Source: Burkholderia sp. OK233
Lineage (GTDB): Bacteria > Pseudomonadota > Gammaproteobacteria > Burkholderiales > Burkholderiaceae
NCBI RefSeq assembly: GCF_900230185.1
Contig: NZ_OCSR01000001.1
Coordinates: 3,782,001 to 3,846,000, forward strand
Direction of reading: 5' to 3'
Length of the DNA: 64,000 nt
This document shows, piece after piece, positions 32,327 to 42,444 of the stretch. A model generated the notes under the pieces. The model made no database searches and was not told where the DNA came from. It was given only the letters and a program-made list of their open reading frames with translations. Within the stretch, counting starts at the first letter, position 1. Every line of letters starts with the position of its first letter. Both the position numbers and the translations under genes were made by a program.

Positions 32327-33876
32327 TGAACGCCACCGCAACTTTCGTCTTCGTCCTGTTTTTCATCGGCGTCACCATTCTCGGCTTTGTCGCGGCTCAC
32401 TGGCGCAAGGGCGACCTCGCCCATCTGGAAGAGTGGGGCCTCGGCGGCCGGCGCTTCGGCACCATCGTCACGTGGTTTCTGCTGGGCGGCGACCTGTACA
32501 CCGCTTACACCTTCATCGCCGTGCCGGCGCTGGTGTTCGGTGCGGGCGCAACGGGTTTCTTCGCGCTGCCGTACACGATCCTGATCTATCCGTTCGCGTT
32601 CGTCGTGTTCCCGAAACTGTGGAGCATCGCCAAACGTCAGGGTTACGTGACATCGGCCGACTTCGTCTCGGCTCGCTATGGCAGCCGCATGCTGGCGCTG
32701 GCGATCGCCGTGACCGGCATTGTCGCGACGATGCCGTACATCGCGCTGCAACTGGTCGGTATCGAAGTGGTGATCGGCGCGCTGGGTTTCGACACCAAGG
32801 GCTTCGTCGGCGATCTGCCGCTGATCATCGCGTTCGCGATTCTGGCGGCTTACACGTACACGTCGGGCCTGCGCGCGCCGGCGATGATCGCGGTCGTCAA
32901 GGACGTGCTGATCTATATCGTGATCTTCGCGGCGATCATCGTGATTCCGCCGCAACTGGGCGGCTTCGGCCATATCTTCAGCGTGGTGCCGCCGGCCAAG
33001 CTGCTGCTGAAGGCACCGGACGTGTCGAGCCTGAACGGCTACAGCGCGTACGCGACGCTCGCAGTGGGTTCGGCGCTTGCGCTGTTCCTGTATCCGCACT
33101 CGATCACCGCGGTGCTGTCGTCGAAGTCGGGTAACACGATCCGCCGCAACATGGCGATGCTGCCGGCCTACTCGCTGGTGCTCGGTCTGCTCGCGCTGCT
33201 GGGCTTCATGGCTCTGGCTTCGGGCGTGAAGGACATGCCGGAATTCGCGCCGTACTTCAAGGCGTTCGGCCCGAACTTCGCGGTGCCGGCGCTGTTCCTG
33301 CACTTCTTCCCGTCGTGGTTCGTCGGCGTGGCCTTCGCGGCGATCGGTATCGGCGCGCTGGTGCCGGCGGCGATCATGTCGATTGCGGCAGCGAATCTGT
33401 ACACGCGCAACATCCACAAGGAGTTCGTCAACCGCAACATGACGAACGAGCAGGAGACCAACGTCGCGAAGCTGGTGTCGCTGATCGTCAAGGTCGGCGC
33501 GGTCGCGTTCATTCTCGGTCTGCCGCTCACGTACGCGATTCAGCTGCAGCTGCTCGGCGGCATCTGGATCATCCAGACGCTGCCGGCCATCGTGCTGGGT
33601 CTCTACACGCGTGTGCTCGACTACCGCGGTCTTCTGATCGGCTGGGCGGTCGGTATTGCAACCGGCACGTGGATGGCGATTTCGCTGAAGCTGGCGAGCT
33701 CGATCTTCACGATCCACCTGTTCGGCATGGCGATTCCGGGCTATGCGGCGGTGTGGTCGCTGATCGTCAACCTGGTGGTCTCAGTGGTGGTGAGCCTGCT
33801 GGTGCGCATGTTCGGCATGCAGCGCGCCGAGGACCGTACCCGTCCGGAAGATTATCTGGACGTGGTCGAAGGCTAA
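32326..33876 (+). CDS. mctP: Sodium:solute symporter, MctP-like monocarboxylate permease
   Basis: 516 residues from ATG 32326, which overlaps the upstream stop. About 13 hydrophobic helices with SSS-family signatures: EEWGLGGRRFGTIVTWFLLGGD with the Gly-rich first helix, GYVTSADFVSARYGSR, and FAAIGIGALVPAAIMSIAAANL. It closely resembles rhizobial MctP, which takes up lactate, pyruvate, acetate and similar acids; the substrate here is inferred. Co-transcribed with the DUF3311 gene from the promoter at 31953 and ended by a terminator at 33905. Confidence 0.85.
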   Translation: MNATATFVFVLFFIGVTILGFVAAHWRKGDLAHLEEWGLGGRRFGTIVTWFLLGGDLYTAYTFIAVPALVFGAGATGFFALPYTILIYPFAFVVFPKLWSIAKRQGYVTSADFVSARYGSRMLALAIAVTGIVATMPYIALQLVGIEVVIGALGFDTKGFVGDLPLIIAFAILAAYTYTSGLRAPAMIAVVKDVLIYIVIFAAIIVIPPQLGGFGHIFSVVPPAKLLLKAPDVSSLNGYSAYATLAVGSALALFLYPHSITAVLSSKSGNTIRRNMAMLPAYSLVLGLLALLGFMALASGVKDMPEFAPYFKAFGPNFAVPALFLHFFPSWFVGVAFAAIGIGALVPAAIMSIAAANLYTRNIHKEFVNRNMTNEQETNVAKLVSLIVKVGAVAFILGLPLTYAIQLQLLGGIWIIQTLPAIVLGLYTRVLDYRGLLIGWAVGIATGTWMAISLKLASSIFTIHLFGMAIPGYAAVWSLIVNLVVSVVVSLLVRMFGMQRAEDRTRPEDYLDVVEG

Positions 33877-33904
33877 GTCAGCCGCTCCATCTCGCCGGAA
33901 AAGC

Positions 33905-33941
33905 AACGCCCGCAGACAAAAGTTTGCGGGCGTTTGTCTTT
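33905..33941 (+). terminator. Terminator of the mctP operon
   Basis: Ten-bp arms AACGCCCGCA (33905-33914) and TGCGGGCGTT (33925-33934) with a 10-base loop, followed by TGTCTTT. Confidence 0.85.
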
Positions 33942-34000
33942 CCGGGGCACTCCAGGGCACGATAGCGGAACCGTCCTTCAAAGCGTCTGTCGCGCGAGCC

Positions 34001-35125
34001 ATGGCTTCTGCCGATTCCCCCCGTGTCGTTGTCCGCCGCTCGGCCATTAGCCGCATGGTGCGCACGATCACGTCGCCGTACTACCGCTATCGCCACGCGA
34101 AGGTGCTGCATAGCCTGCGCGTCGGCGTCGCGATGCTGGTGTCGATTCTCGCAACCACCGGGATCGACATTCCCCACGGCATCTGGTCGTCGGTGACCCT
34201 GCTGGTGGTGATCGGCGGCTTGCAGCATCACGGCAATATCCGCAAGAAGGCCGCGGACCGGGCGGCGGGAACGCTGCTCGGCGCGGCGATCGGGCTGCTG
34301 CTCATCCTGACGCAGAATCTGACCGGGTCGCTGCCGCTCACCTATGTACTGATGTCGATCGTCGCGGGGATCTGCGCGTGGTTCGCGATTGGATCGTCGG
34401 GGTACGTCGGCCTGCTGACGGCGATCACGATGTGCATCGTCGCGGGTCATGGCGACAATCTGATCGACGTCGGCCTATGGCGCACGCTGAACGTGCTGAT
34501 CGGCATTGTGATTGCGCTGGCGTTTTCGTTCGCGTTGCCGCTGCACGCGACTTATTCGTGGCGCTATGGGATTGCCGCCAACCTGCGCGACTGTGCGCGG
34601 ATCTACACCCATTTGCTGGAAGGTGAAACGATCAGCGAGGACGAACAGGTCAAACGCTTCCTCGCGATCAACAAGCGGCTGGTGCAGTTGCGCTCGCTGA
34701 TGCCTTCCGTGGCGAAGGAGATCGACGTGCCGCAGGCCAGGCTCGAAGAGATCCAGCGGTTGCATCGCTCCGTGCTCAGTTCGCTGGAGTTGCTGGCGAC
34801 CGGTCCGCTGATGCGCGCCGACGCCGCGGCGCGCGCTGCGTATGCGCGGGAGTGTGGCGTCGAGGTGCACGCGGTGCGCGGCCTGCTGTTGGCGATGGCG
34901 CGCGGCCTACGCTTTGGCCGCGCGACGCACTTCGGCATTCCGGCCGCTTCGCCGCTCACCGAGGTGTGCAGCGGGGTGGCGCTTGATTTGCCGCCCGACT
35001 TGCAAGGGCCGTATTGGCTCGGGCAGCGGCTTGCCGAACAGGTGGACCGGTTGCGCGCTTTGCTGCTGGAGACTGAGCCGAACTGGAACATCGAACGGCA
35101 TTCGCGCAGTTTGCTGAAGGTTTAG
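34001..35125 (+). CDS. FUSC-family inner-membrane protein
   Basis: 374 residues. Six hydrophobic helices lie in ~40-190 (VGVAMLVSILATTGIDIP, WSSVTLLVVIGGLQ, GTLLGAAIGLLLIL, YVLMSIVAGICAWFAIG, LTAITMCIVAGHG, VLIGIVIALAFSFALPL). A mostly helical soluble C-terminal part follows. This matches the fusaric-acid-resistance/aromatic-acid exporter (FUSC) family; the duplicated long form (YccS/AaeB) is about twice this size. The transported compound is unknown. No periplasmic-adaptor or outer-membrane partner gene is adjacent. Confidence 0.85.
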   Translation: MASADSPRVVVRRSAISRMVRTITSPYYRYRHAKVLHSLRVGVAMLVSILATTGIDIPHGIWSSVTLLVVIGGLQHHGNIRKKAADRAAGTLLGAAIGLLLILTQNLTGSLPLTYVLMSIVAGICAWFAIGSSGYVGLLTAITMCIVAGHGDNLIDVGLWRTLNVLIGIVIALAFSFALPLHATYSWRYGIAANLRDCARIYTHLLEGETISEDEQVKRFLAINKRLVQLRSLMPSVAKEIDVPQARLEEIQRLHRSVLSSLELLATGPLMRADAAARAAYARECGVEVHAVRGLLLAMARGLRFGRATHFGIPAASPLTEVCSGVALDLPPDLQGPYWLGQRLAEQVDRLRALLLETEPNWNIERHSRSLLKV

Positions 35126-35266
35126 CTTTACACCTTGGCCGGGTGAGCCGGTGTGGCGGCCTGACAGGCTGCGGCTACATACTGCACGGCTGCTGCATGG
35201 TTATGACGATCGCGTCGGCACACCACACCGCAGCCGCAACCGACGAAGCAGCCGCGCATGACGCGC

Positions 35267-35686
35267 TCAGGCATCCGGCAGCGTCACCATCCACGCGAGA
35301 CCGAAGCGGTCTACCACCATCCCGAAACCCTTGCTCCAGAAGGTGGCTTGCCACGGCATCGTCACCGAACCGCCGTCGGCCAGCGCGTTGAAATATTTCT
35401 CGCCCAACTCGGCGTTGTCAGCCGTCAGGGAGAGGCTGAAGCCACTGAACGTGGCCGCAGGGTCGCAGTGGCCGTCGGAGGCCATCCAGTTAGTCGAGCC
35501 GAGCTTGATCGTGGCATGCATGATCTTTTCTTCCAGACCGGGCCGCGGTTGGTTCTCCGGGTCGGGGTTGGGCGGTGCGTCCTTGTAGCGCATCAGGAGC
35601 AATACTTCGGCGCCGAGCTTCTCGGTGTAATACTTGAGCGCTTCTTCACAGCGGCCGTTGAAAAATACGTAAGGCTGAACGTACAT
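35267..35686 (-). CDS. PhnB-like VOC-family protein
   Basis: 139 residues from ATG 35686. It is of the PhnB/3-demethylubiquinone-9 methyltransferase-like glyoxalase group: MYVQPYVFFNGRCEEALKYY, HATIKLGSTNWMASD, FSLSLTADN, and MPWQATFWSKGFGMVVDRFGLAWM. Members are usually small dimeric proteins of uncertain reaction. It is a single gene with nothing functionally linked nearby. Confidence 0.88.
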   Translation of the reverse strand: MYVQPYVFFNGRCEEALKYYTEKLGAEVLLLMRYKDAPPNPDPENQPRPGLEEKIMHATIKLGSTNWMASDGHCDPAATFSGFSLSLTADNAELGEKYFNALADGGSVTMPWQATFWSKGFGMVVDRFGLAWMVTLPDA

Positions 35687-35853
35687 GATCGTCTCCGGGA
35701 ATATGGATCAGCGGCGCCGCGTTCCTTCGGCAAATGGCAGCGACGGAGCGGGCGTGTAGACGATTGTAGTCGTCCGTTGCGGCAGCGATTGTGACATTGT
35801 GTCGACGGCAGACGCTGCGGCGCGGCGCGCCTCCAGCCTGCCTGGGTAAACGG

Positions 35854-35890
35854 CATGCGGCCCTGAACCGGAAAGGCTCAGGGCCGCATG
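35854..35890 (-). terminator. Terminator of tal
   Basis: Perfect 13-bp arms CATGCGGCCCTGA (35854-35866) and TCAGGGCCGCATG (35878-35890) with an 11-base loop, 37 bases past the tal stop on the minus strand. Confidence 0.75.
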
Positions 35891-35926
35891 TTTGACCGCG
35901 TGTTTTAAGCTATACGGCAGCGGACT

Positions 35927-36880
35927 TTAACGCAGCGCTTCGATCAGCTTTTCCAGCTTGACGGCGTCTGCCGCGAACGCGCGGATGCCTTCAGCGAGCT
36001 TTTCGGTCGCCATCGCTTCGTCGTTGACGAGGAAACGGAACGACGATTCGTCGACCGGCACGCGTTCGATGTCCACGCCATTGCCCATTTCAGGCGACAG
36101 CTTGCGCTCGACCTTCTCGGTGCTCTCCTGCAGCTTTTGCAGCAGATCCGGGCTGATGGTCAGCAGATCGCAGCCGGCCAGTTCCAGAACCTGGCCCGGG
36201 GTGCGGAAGCTCGCGCCCATCACCTCGGTCTTGTAGCCAAACTTCTTGTAGTACGCGTAAATGCGGCGCACCGATTTGACGCCCGGATCGTTGGCGCCGC
36301 CGTCTTTCGCTTCGTCCCACGCGCTGCCGGCGTTCTTCTTGTACCAGTCGTAGATGCGGCCGACGAACGGCGAGATCAGTTGCGCGCCCGCCTCGGCACA
36401 GGCAGCCGCCTGCGCGAGCGAGAACAGCAGTGTCATGTTGCAGTGGATGCCGTCCTTTTGCAGCACTTCGGCGGCGCGGATGCCTTCCCACGTGGAGGCC
36501 AGCTTGATCAGCACGCGTTCGCGGCCGATGCCGTGATCTTTGTACAGGGCGATCAGCTCGCGGCCCTTGGCGATCGACGCTTCGGTGTCGAACGACAGGC
36601 GTGCATCCACTTCGGTCGACACGCGACCCGGGATGATCTTGAGAATTTCGGTGCCGAACGCGATCAGCAACTGATCGATGATGGCGCCGACCGGCTTCGA
36701 CGCGTGCGCCTTCACGGTCTTTTCGAGCAGCGGCTTGTAGTCGTCTTTCTGGACGGCCTTCAGAATCAGCGACGGATTGGTGGTCGCGTCCTGCGGCTTG
36801 TACTGGGCAAGCTGCTGGAAGTCGCCGGTATCGGCCACGACGGTGGTGTATTGCTTGAGTTGATCGAGTGCGGTTGTCAT
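35927..36880 (-). CDS. tal: Transaldolase
   Basis: 317 residues from ATG 36880. It transfers a dihydroxyacetone unit between sedoheptulose-7-phosphate and glyceraldehyde-3-phosphate in the non-oxidative pentose phosphate pathway. The Schiff-base Lys is K126 in VLIKLASTWEG; Asp17 (VADTGD), DATTNPSL and the AGAQLISPFVGRIYDWYKK phosphate-binding segment are present. The length is normal for the TalB class. It is last on a minus-strand series with benE 172 bases upstream, but probably has its own promoter. Confidence 0.96.
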   Translation of the reverse strand: MTTALDQLKQYTTVVADTGDFQQLAQYKPQDATTNPSLILKAVQKDDYKPLLEKTVKAHASKPVGAIIDQLLIAFGTEILKIIPGRVSTEVDARLSFDTEASIAKGRELIALYKDHGIGRERVLIKLASTWEGIRAAEVLQKDGIHCNMTLLFSLAQAAACAEAGAQLISPFVGRIYDWYKKNAGSAWDEAKDGGANDPGVKSVRRIYAYYKKFGYKTEVMGASFRTPGQVLELAGCDLLTISPDLLQKLQESTEKVERKLSPEMGNGVDIERVPVDESSFRFLVNDEAMATEKLAEGIRAFAADAVKLEKLIEALR

Positions 36881-37052
36881 GTTCGAGCCTTCATGGCGCG
36901 CGTGCGCCGTGGTTCAGGAGAAATGAGATCGCCACCGGACGGAAAAGACAAACCGTTCCGGCGGCCGCGGGTCACGCTGCAGCGTTTGCCCGTCATGTTG
37001 CCGGGGAATTTTGACGGAAAGCGCTGCCGGATGCTTCTATTCTATGGCGGAT

Positions 37053-38273
37053 TCAGGTGCGCCGGGCGTTCAGCACCAGTTGCGTCAGGACGCCCGCCAC
37101 CAGCCCCCAGAACGCCGAGCCGATCGACAGCAGGGTGAGGCCGGAGGCCGTCACCATAAACGTCACCAGCGCCGCTTCGCGCTGTTTCAGGTCCTGCATG
37201 GCGTTGGCGAGGCCGCTCATGATCGAGCCGAACAGCGCCAGCGCCGCAACGGAGACCACCAGTGCCTTCGGCAAGGCGGCAAACAGTGCGGCGATGGTCG
37301 CGCCGAAAATCCCGGCAATCAGATAGAAAATACCGCACCAGACTGCGGCGGTATAACGCTTGTCGCGGTTTTCGTGCGCTTCGGGGCCGGTACAGATCGC
37401 TGCCGTGATCGCAGCAAGATTGATGCCGTGCGAGCCGAACGGCGCGAGCAGCAGCGAGGCGATGCCCGTCGTGGAAATTAGCGGAGCGGAAGGCGTGGTG
37501 TAGCCGTCCGCGCGCAGCACGGCGATGCCCGGGACGTTCTGCGAGGCCATCGCGACGACAAACAACGGAATGCCGATGCTGATGCTCGCCGCGACCGAAA
37601 ACACCGGCATTGTGAACACCGGATGGGCGAGCGCGACGTGAAAGCGGCTGAAGTCGAGCAACCCGAGCCCACCGGCGACCGCCGTGCCGACGATCAGCGT
37701 CGTCACGATCGCATAGCGCGGCGCGAGGCGTTTGACGATCAGATAGGTGAAGAACATCGCCAGCACGAGCGCGGTCTGGAACTGCGCCGCGCGGAAAATC
37801 TCGATGCCGATCTCGAACAGAATGCCCGCCAGCAAAGCGGAAGCGATGCCCGCCGGGATTTTCTTCATCAGCGTATCGAACCAGCCGGTCAGGCCGACCA
37901 CGGTCAGCAACACCGCGCAGACGATGAACGCGCCGATTGCCTCAGGGTAGGGCACATGCGGCAGCGACGACACCAGCAGCGCCGCGCCGGGCGTTGACCA
38001 GGCAATCACGATCGGCGCGCGAAAGCGCAGCGAGAGACCGATGGTGCAGACGGCCATGCCGAACGACAATGCCCAGATCCACGACGAAATCTGCGCATCG
38101 GTGAGATGCGCGGCCTGGCCGGCCTGGAACATCAGCACGAGCGAACTGGTGTAGCCCGTCATCATCGCGACGAAGCCGGCGACGAGGGTGGACAGCGAGG
38201 TATCGGCAAACGGTTTGAGCCGTCCGGCGTGTGTGTTGGCAGGGGACAAATCGGGCGATGAAGACGGACTCAT
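37053..38273 (-). CDS. benE: BenE-family benzoate/H+ symporter
   Basis: 406 residues with ~12 hydrophobic helices. BenE signatures include DTSLSTLVAGFVAMMTGYTSSL, AWSTPGAALL, GSHGINLAAITAAICTGPEAH and PLFVVAMASQNVPGIAVLRADGY. It should import benzoate or a related aromatic acid. No benzoate catabolic genes are in the window. The start ATG 38273 lies 44 bases after the VWA gene's stop on the same strand, so it may share the moxR-VWA transcript. Confidence 0.92.
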   Translation of the reverse strand: MSPSSSPDLSPANTHAGRLKPFADTSLSTLVAGFVAMMTGYTSSLVLMFQAGQAAHLTDAQISSWIWALSFGMAVCTIGLSLRFRAPIVIAWSTPGAALLVSSLPHVPYPEAIGAFIVCAVLLTVVGLTGWFDTLMKKIPAGIASALLAGILFEIGIEIFRAAQFQTALVLAMFFTYLIVKRLAPRYAIVTTLIVGTAVAGGLGLLDFSRFHVALAHPVFTMPVFSVAASISIGIPLFVVAMASQNVPGIAVLRADGYTTPSAPLISTTGIASLLLAPFGSHGINLAAITAAICTGPEAHENRDKRYTAAVWCGIFYLIAGIFGATIAALFAALPKALVVSVAALALFGSIMSGLANAMQDLKQREAALVTFMVTASGLTLLSIGSAFWGLVAGVLTQLVLNARRT

Positions 38274-38317
38274 GCAGAAGCTTTCTTATAGTTGGAGAAA
38301 AACGTGATCTGATCTGA

Positions 38318-39493
38318 TTACTTGCTCAACATGCGCATCGCCGATTCGAGTCCGGCGAGGGTGAGCGGATACATGCGATGACCGAGCACTTCCCGAATCG
38401 CGCTGACCGACTGCCGGTACGCCCACAAACCTTCCGGTTCTGGATTGAGCCACGCGTAATGCGGGAAATGATCGGCGAGGCGGCGCAGCCACACGGCGCC
38501 GGCTTCGGCATTGTTGTACTCGACCGAGCCGCCCGGTTGCAGCACTTCGTACGGGCTCATGGTCGCGTCGCCGACGAAGATCAGCTTGTAATCGGGCGTG
38601 AACTTGTGCAGCAGGTCCCACGTCGGCATGCGCTCGGCGTGACGGCGGCGATTGTTCTTCCACAGGAAGTCGTACACACAGTTGTGGAAGTAATAGAACT
38701 CGAGATGCTTGAATTCGGCCTTGGCGGCGGAAAAAAGCTCTTCGGTGCGCTTGATGTGATCGTCCATCGAGCCGCCCACGTCGAGCAGCATCAGCACTTT
38801 GACCTTGTTGTGCCGCTCCGGCACCATCTTCAGGTCGAGCCAGCCGGCGTTCGCCGCGGTGCTGCGAATTGTGTCCGGCAGATCGAGCTCTTCTGCCGCG
38901 CCCTCGCGGGCGAACCGGCGCAGGCGGCGCAGCGCGACCTTGATGTTGCGCGTGCCGATTTCGACCTGGTCGTCGTAGTCGCGATAGGCGCGCGCTTCCC
39001 ACACCTTCACTGCCGTGCGTTGACCCGCCGCGTCGCCGCCGATGCGCACGCCCTCCGGGTTATACCCGCCGTTGCCGAACGGCGAGGTGCCGCCCGTGCC
39101 GATCCATTTATTGCCGCCTTCGTGGCGCTCTTTCTGTTCGTCGAACAGTTCCTTCAGGCGCTCCATCAGCTTGTCGAGACCGCCCATCGCTTCGATCTGC
39201 GCTTTTTCCTCGGGCGACAGATCGCGTTGCAGCTTCTTCTTCAGCCAGTCGAGCGGGACGTCGAAGGCGAGTTCCGAGGCTTTCGCGACGCCGTTGAAAT
39301 ACGCGCCGAACGCCTGGTCGAACTTGTCGAAATACTGCTCGTCCTTGACCAGCGTGATGCGTGCGAGATAGTAGAACTCGTCGAGCGACGGCGCGATCAC
39401 ATTGGCTTTGAGCGCCTCGAGCAGCGTCAGGTATTCCTTTACCGACACCGGCAGTTTGGCGGCGCGCAGCGAGTAGAAGAAGTCGATCAGCAT
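38318..39493 (-). CDS. VWA (CoxE-like) protein
   Basis: 391 residues from ATG 39493 (MLIDFFYSLRAAKLPVSVKEY); an in-frame upstream ATG at 39517 is less likely. The N-terminal helical part carries the CoxE-type sequence VSVKEYLTLLEALK. A von Willebrand A domain has the metal-site motif DVGGSMDDHI (the usual DxSxS read as D-V-G-G-S) and later TMSPYE. With the MoxR ATPase encoded 86 bases upstream it forms a common MoxR-VWA pair, generally thought to remodel or insert cofactors into a partner protein. The target is unknown. Confidence 0.9.
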   Translation of the reverse strand: MLIDFFYSLRAAKLPVSVKEYLTLLEALKANVIAPSLDEFYYLARITLVKDEQYFDKFDQAFGAYFNGVAKASELAFDVPLDWLKKKLQRDLSPEEKAQIEAMGGLDKLMERLKELFDEQKERHEGGNKWIGTGGTSPFGNGGYNPEGVRIGGDAAGQRTAVKVWEARAYRDYDDQVEIGTRNIKVALRRLRRFAREGAAEELDLPDTIRSTAANAGWLDLKMVPERHNKVKVLMLLDVGGSMDDHIKRTEELFSAAKAEFKHLEFYYFHNCVYDFLWKNNRRRHAERMPTWDLLHKFTPDYKLIFVGDATMSPYEVLQPGGSVEYNNAEAGAVWLRRLADHFPHYAWLNPEPEGLWAYRQSVSAIREVLGHRMYPLTLAGLESAMRMLSK

Positions 39494-39579
39494 GCTGTGT
39501 CCTCGGCGGCGGTGCATAGTCGGTGCGCCGCGCTTATCAACGGGTATTCGCGATCAATCAACGGTTCGTCAACGGTTAA

Positions 39580-40422
<843 letters not shown>

Positions 40423-40846
40423 GGCGAGATGCTCTTTTTTGGGAAAAAACCCAGTATAAGTCAGAAGGCCTGTTGGGCTGAATCAGCCTGGCGTAAGGTG
40501 TCACCCGCGGTGTCGGACGCCGGTTCACGTGTCTATTCGGCGTTCGCGAGCAGCCCGTCTTCGCCCGGCGTGCCCGGTGGGCGGGCGCGCCGGGTGTCCT
40601 GGGCCGGGCGGGCGGCACGCAGCGGACGGCACGAGGCCATGCGGAGCCGGCGCGGCGGAGCAAAATGGCGCCAGCCGCGGCTTTGCGGCGGCCGGATACG
40701 CCTCTGGCCCCGCGCGGTGGACGTTCGGCGCGGCGTCGCGGTACAATTAGCCCGATTTTTTTGGCCTGCGTGGCTACCCATAAGAATAACGGCGCGGGCC
40801 GTTGCCTTTTCGGGCGCCCGTTTCCCCTCAAGCCAGGTTACATGCT
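40423..40846. other. Very GC-rich intergenic region between divergent moxR and cytochrome genes
   Basis: The 424 bases contain several short open frames on both strands that are compositional artefacts of the high G+C. A TACAAT -10-like hexamer at 40742-40747 is a likely promoter element for the cytochrome genes. No RNA gene is recognised. Confidence 0.45.
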
Positions 40847-41215
40847 ATGAATAAATTCGTTGGCAAACACGTCGTGATCGCAGCGCTGTCGGTGCTCGCG
40901 GGCTATGCGGCCAGTGCGCAGGCAGCGGATGTCGTCGGCAACGCGAAGGCGGGCCAAGGCAAGGTCGCGATGTGTATTGGCTGCCACGGCATCCCTGAAT
41001 ACCGCACGGCTTACCCTGAGGTCTACCGCGTGCCCATGCTCGGCGGCCAGAATCAGGCGTACCTCGAGAATGCCCTGCACGGCTACAAGAAGGGCGACCG
41101 CCACTTCGAAACGATGCGCGCGATCACCGCGTCGCTGTCTGATCAAGACATCGCCGACATCGCGGCCTACTACGCAGCGCAAAATTCCTCTTCGAAGAGC
41201 AATCCCGACAAGTGA
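40847..41215 (+). CDS. Periplasmic class I cytochrome c
   Basis: 122 residues from ATG 40847. A Sec signal peptide with cleavage near AQAAD (about residue 25) precedes one heme site, CIGCH, and a distal Met in VPMLGGQ. It resembles single-domain cytochrome c553/c4-type carriers. It ends four bases into a spacer before a second cytochrome gene; both probably shuttle electrons in the periplasm, and together resemble a c4-type di-heme protein split in two. Confidence 0.92.
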   Translation: MNKFVGKHVVIAALSVLAGYAASAQAADVVGNAKAGQGKVAMCIGCHGIPEYRTAYPEVYRVPMLGGQNQAYLENALHGYKKGDRHFETMRAITASLSDQDIADIAAYYAAQNSSSKSNPDK

Positions 41216-41274
41216 TCGGCTTCGGTCATCCAGGCGGTCACTCGGCTATTTATATTCGCGGGATAGGAGAATTC

Positions 41275-41658
41275 ATGAATAAGCCCCAACAGGCACTCCA
41301 CACGGTGTTCAAGGCTGCATGCGCGTCGGCGGCAGTTATCGGTCTGGTTGCAGCGAACGTCGCGCACGCCGCTGACGCCGGCAACGGCAAGGTGCTGGCC
41401 AACAACCACAACTGCGCGGCTTGCCACGGCGTCAACCTGAACAATCCGGTAAGCCCGGAATATCCGAAGCTCGCCGGTCAGCATTCCGACTACGTCTACT
41501 GGGCGCTGCGTCAGTACCAGATGGGCAACGGCAACCCGCACCTCGGTCGCAACAACGCGATCATGCAGGCGCAGGTGCAAAGCCTGTCGCCAGGCGACAT
41601 GAAAGACATCGCGGCATACATCGAATCGCTGGACGGCGCGCTGGTGCAGAAGAAGTAA
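41275..41658 (+). CDS. Periplasmic class I cytochrome c (second)
   Basis: 127 residues from ATG 41275, preceded by ATAGGAGAATTC. Signal peptide to about AHAAD, heme site CAACHG, and PKLAGQHSDYVYWALRQYQMG typical of cytochrome c4/c553 half-domains; the distal Met is probably in AIMQAQVQ. It is 59 bases downstream of the first cytochrome gene and ends in a strong terminator, so the two form an operon. Confidence 0.92.
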   Translation: MNKPQQALHTVFKAACASAAVIGLVAANVAHAADAGNGKVLANNHNCAACHGVNLNNPVSPEYPKLAGQHSDYVYWALRQYQMGNGNPHLGRNNAIMQAQVQSLSPGDMKDIAAYIESLDGALVQKK

Positions 41659-41695
41659 TCGCGCTTCGCTGTTTTTGCGTTGTTTTCAGATTGAA

Positions 41696-41728
41696 CAACA
41701 CCCCGCTTCGGCGGGGTGTTGTGCTTTT
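41696..41728 (+). terminator. Terminator of the cytochrome c operon
   Basis: Eleven-bp arms CAACACCCCGC (41696-41706) and GCGGGGTGTTG (41711-41721) with a TTCG tetraloop, followed by TGCTTTT. Confidence 0.92.
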
Positions 41729-41809
41729 GGGACTGGGGTGCGGGGCGGAGCGGAGTGGAGTTTCGCGGGCGTGCGGCAACCACTGGCCGCCATAGTCGCC
41801 CTGGTTGCC

Positions 41810-42244
41810 TCAGTCCCGCGTGGCGCGCTGTTCGATGCGCTGCAAATACGCGTCCGTGTCCGGCGGCGTGCCGGTGCGTTGCGCTTCCCAGATGGTTTCG
41901 CCGAGGCAATCCATGATCGCGTGCTGCGCCTCGTGGGTCGAGCCGAGCCGGGCGGCAAGCCGCTCGTGCGCCGCGCGAATGCCCGGCGGCTGGTCGATCG
42001 ACAACTGTTCAGTGATCGCCAGATGCATCGATAGATGCAGGAACGGGTTGGTCTGGCCGCGTTCGGGCGAGTAGTCCTGAGCCTGGGCGGCTTCCGTGCT
42101 GGTGAGATCGGCGTGATATTCCGGATGCTCGACGATCCAGTCGGCTGCGATCGCTTCGAGCGGCGTCAGAATCTCGCCTTGACGCTGCTTGCGCCAGGTG
42201 TCGGTGAAAAATTGGCGGACTTCGTCGCGGCTGGGATTGAACAT
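41810..42244 (-). CDS. DUF1841 protein
   Basis: 144 residues from ATG 42244: MFNPSRDEVRQFFTDTW, TPLEAIAADWIVEHPEYHADL, NPFLHLSMHLAITEQLSIDQPPGI and HDIMDCLGE-like (here HAIMDCLGE). These are the conserved blocks of DUF1841, a soluble helical family of unknown function restricted mainly to beta- and gamma-proteobacteria. The His-rich HLSMHLAI segment could hold a metal but this is not shown. Confidence 0.9.
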   Translation of the reverse strand: MFNPSRDEVRQFFTDTWRKQRQGEILTPLEAIAADWIVEHPEYHADLTSTEAAQAQDYSPERGQTNPFLHLSMHLAITEQLSIDQPPGIRAAHERLAARLGSTHEAQHAIMDCLGETIWEAQRTGTPPDTDAYLQRIEQRATRD

Positions 42245-42444
42245 CGTGGGAACGGTGTGTTGGGTGTGAGGCGGGTTGGAAGGGGGTGATTTTACGCCGA
42301 GGCACGGCGGCTTGCTGGCGGCGCGTCAACAGACCGAGGCGCAGCGGAGGCCGCGGGCGCACTGAGTGCGCGCCGCGTACGCGCCGGACGAACGCGCCAC
42401 GGCGATGTGGCGTCCACTCGCGCGCTCGCCGAACGGTACCGCCA

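Noticed and set aside
32212..33717. A 501-codon minus-strand frame opposite mctP
   Set aside because: Extremely charged Arg/Asp/Gln/His composition, the mirror of hydrophobic codons on the other strand.
40525..40831. Several 60-140-codon frames on both strands upstream of the cytochrome genes
   Set aside because: All lie in an extremely GC-rich spacer, overlap one another on both strands and have Arg/Ala/Pro-dominated products without start signals.
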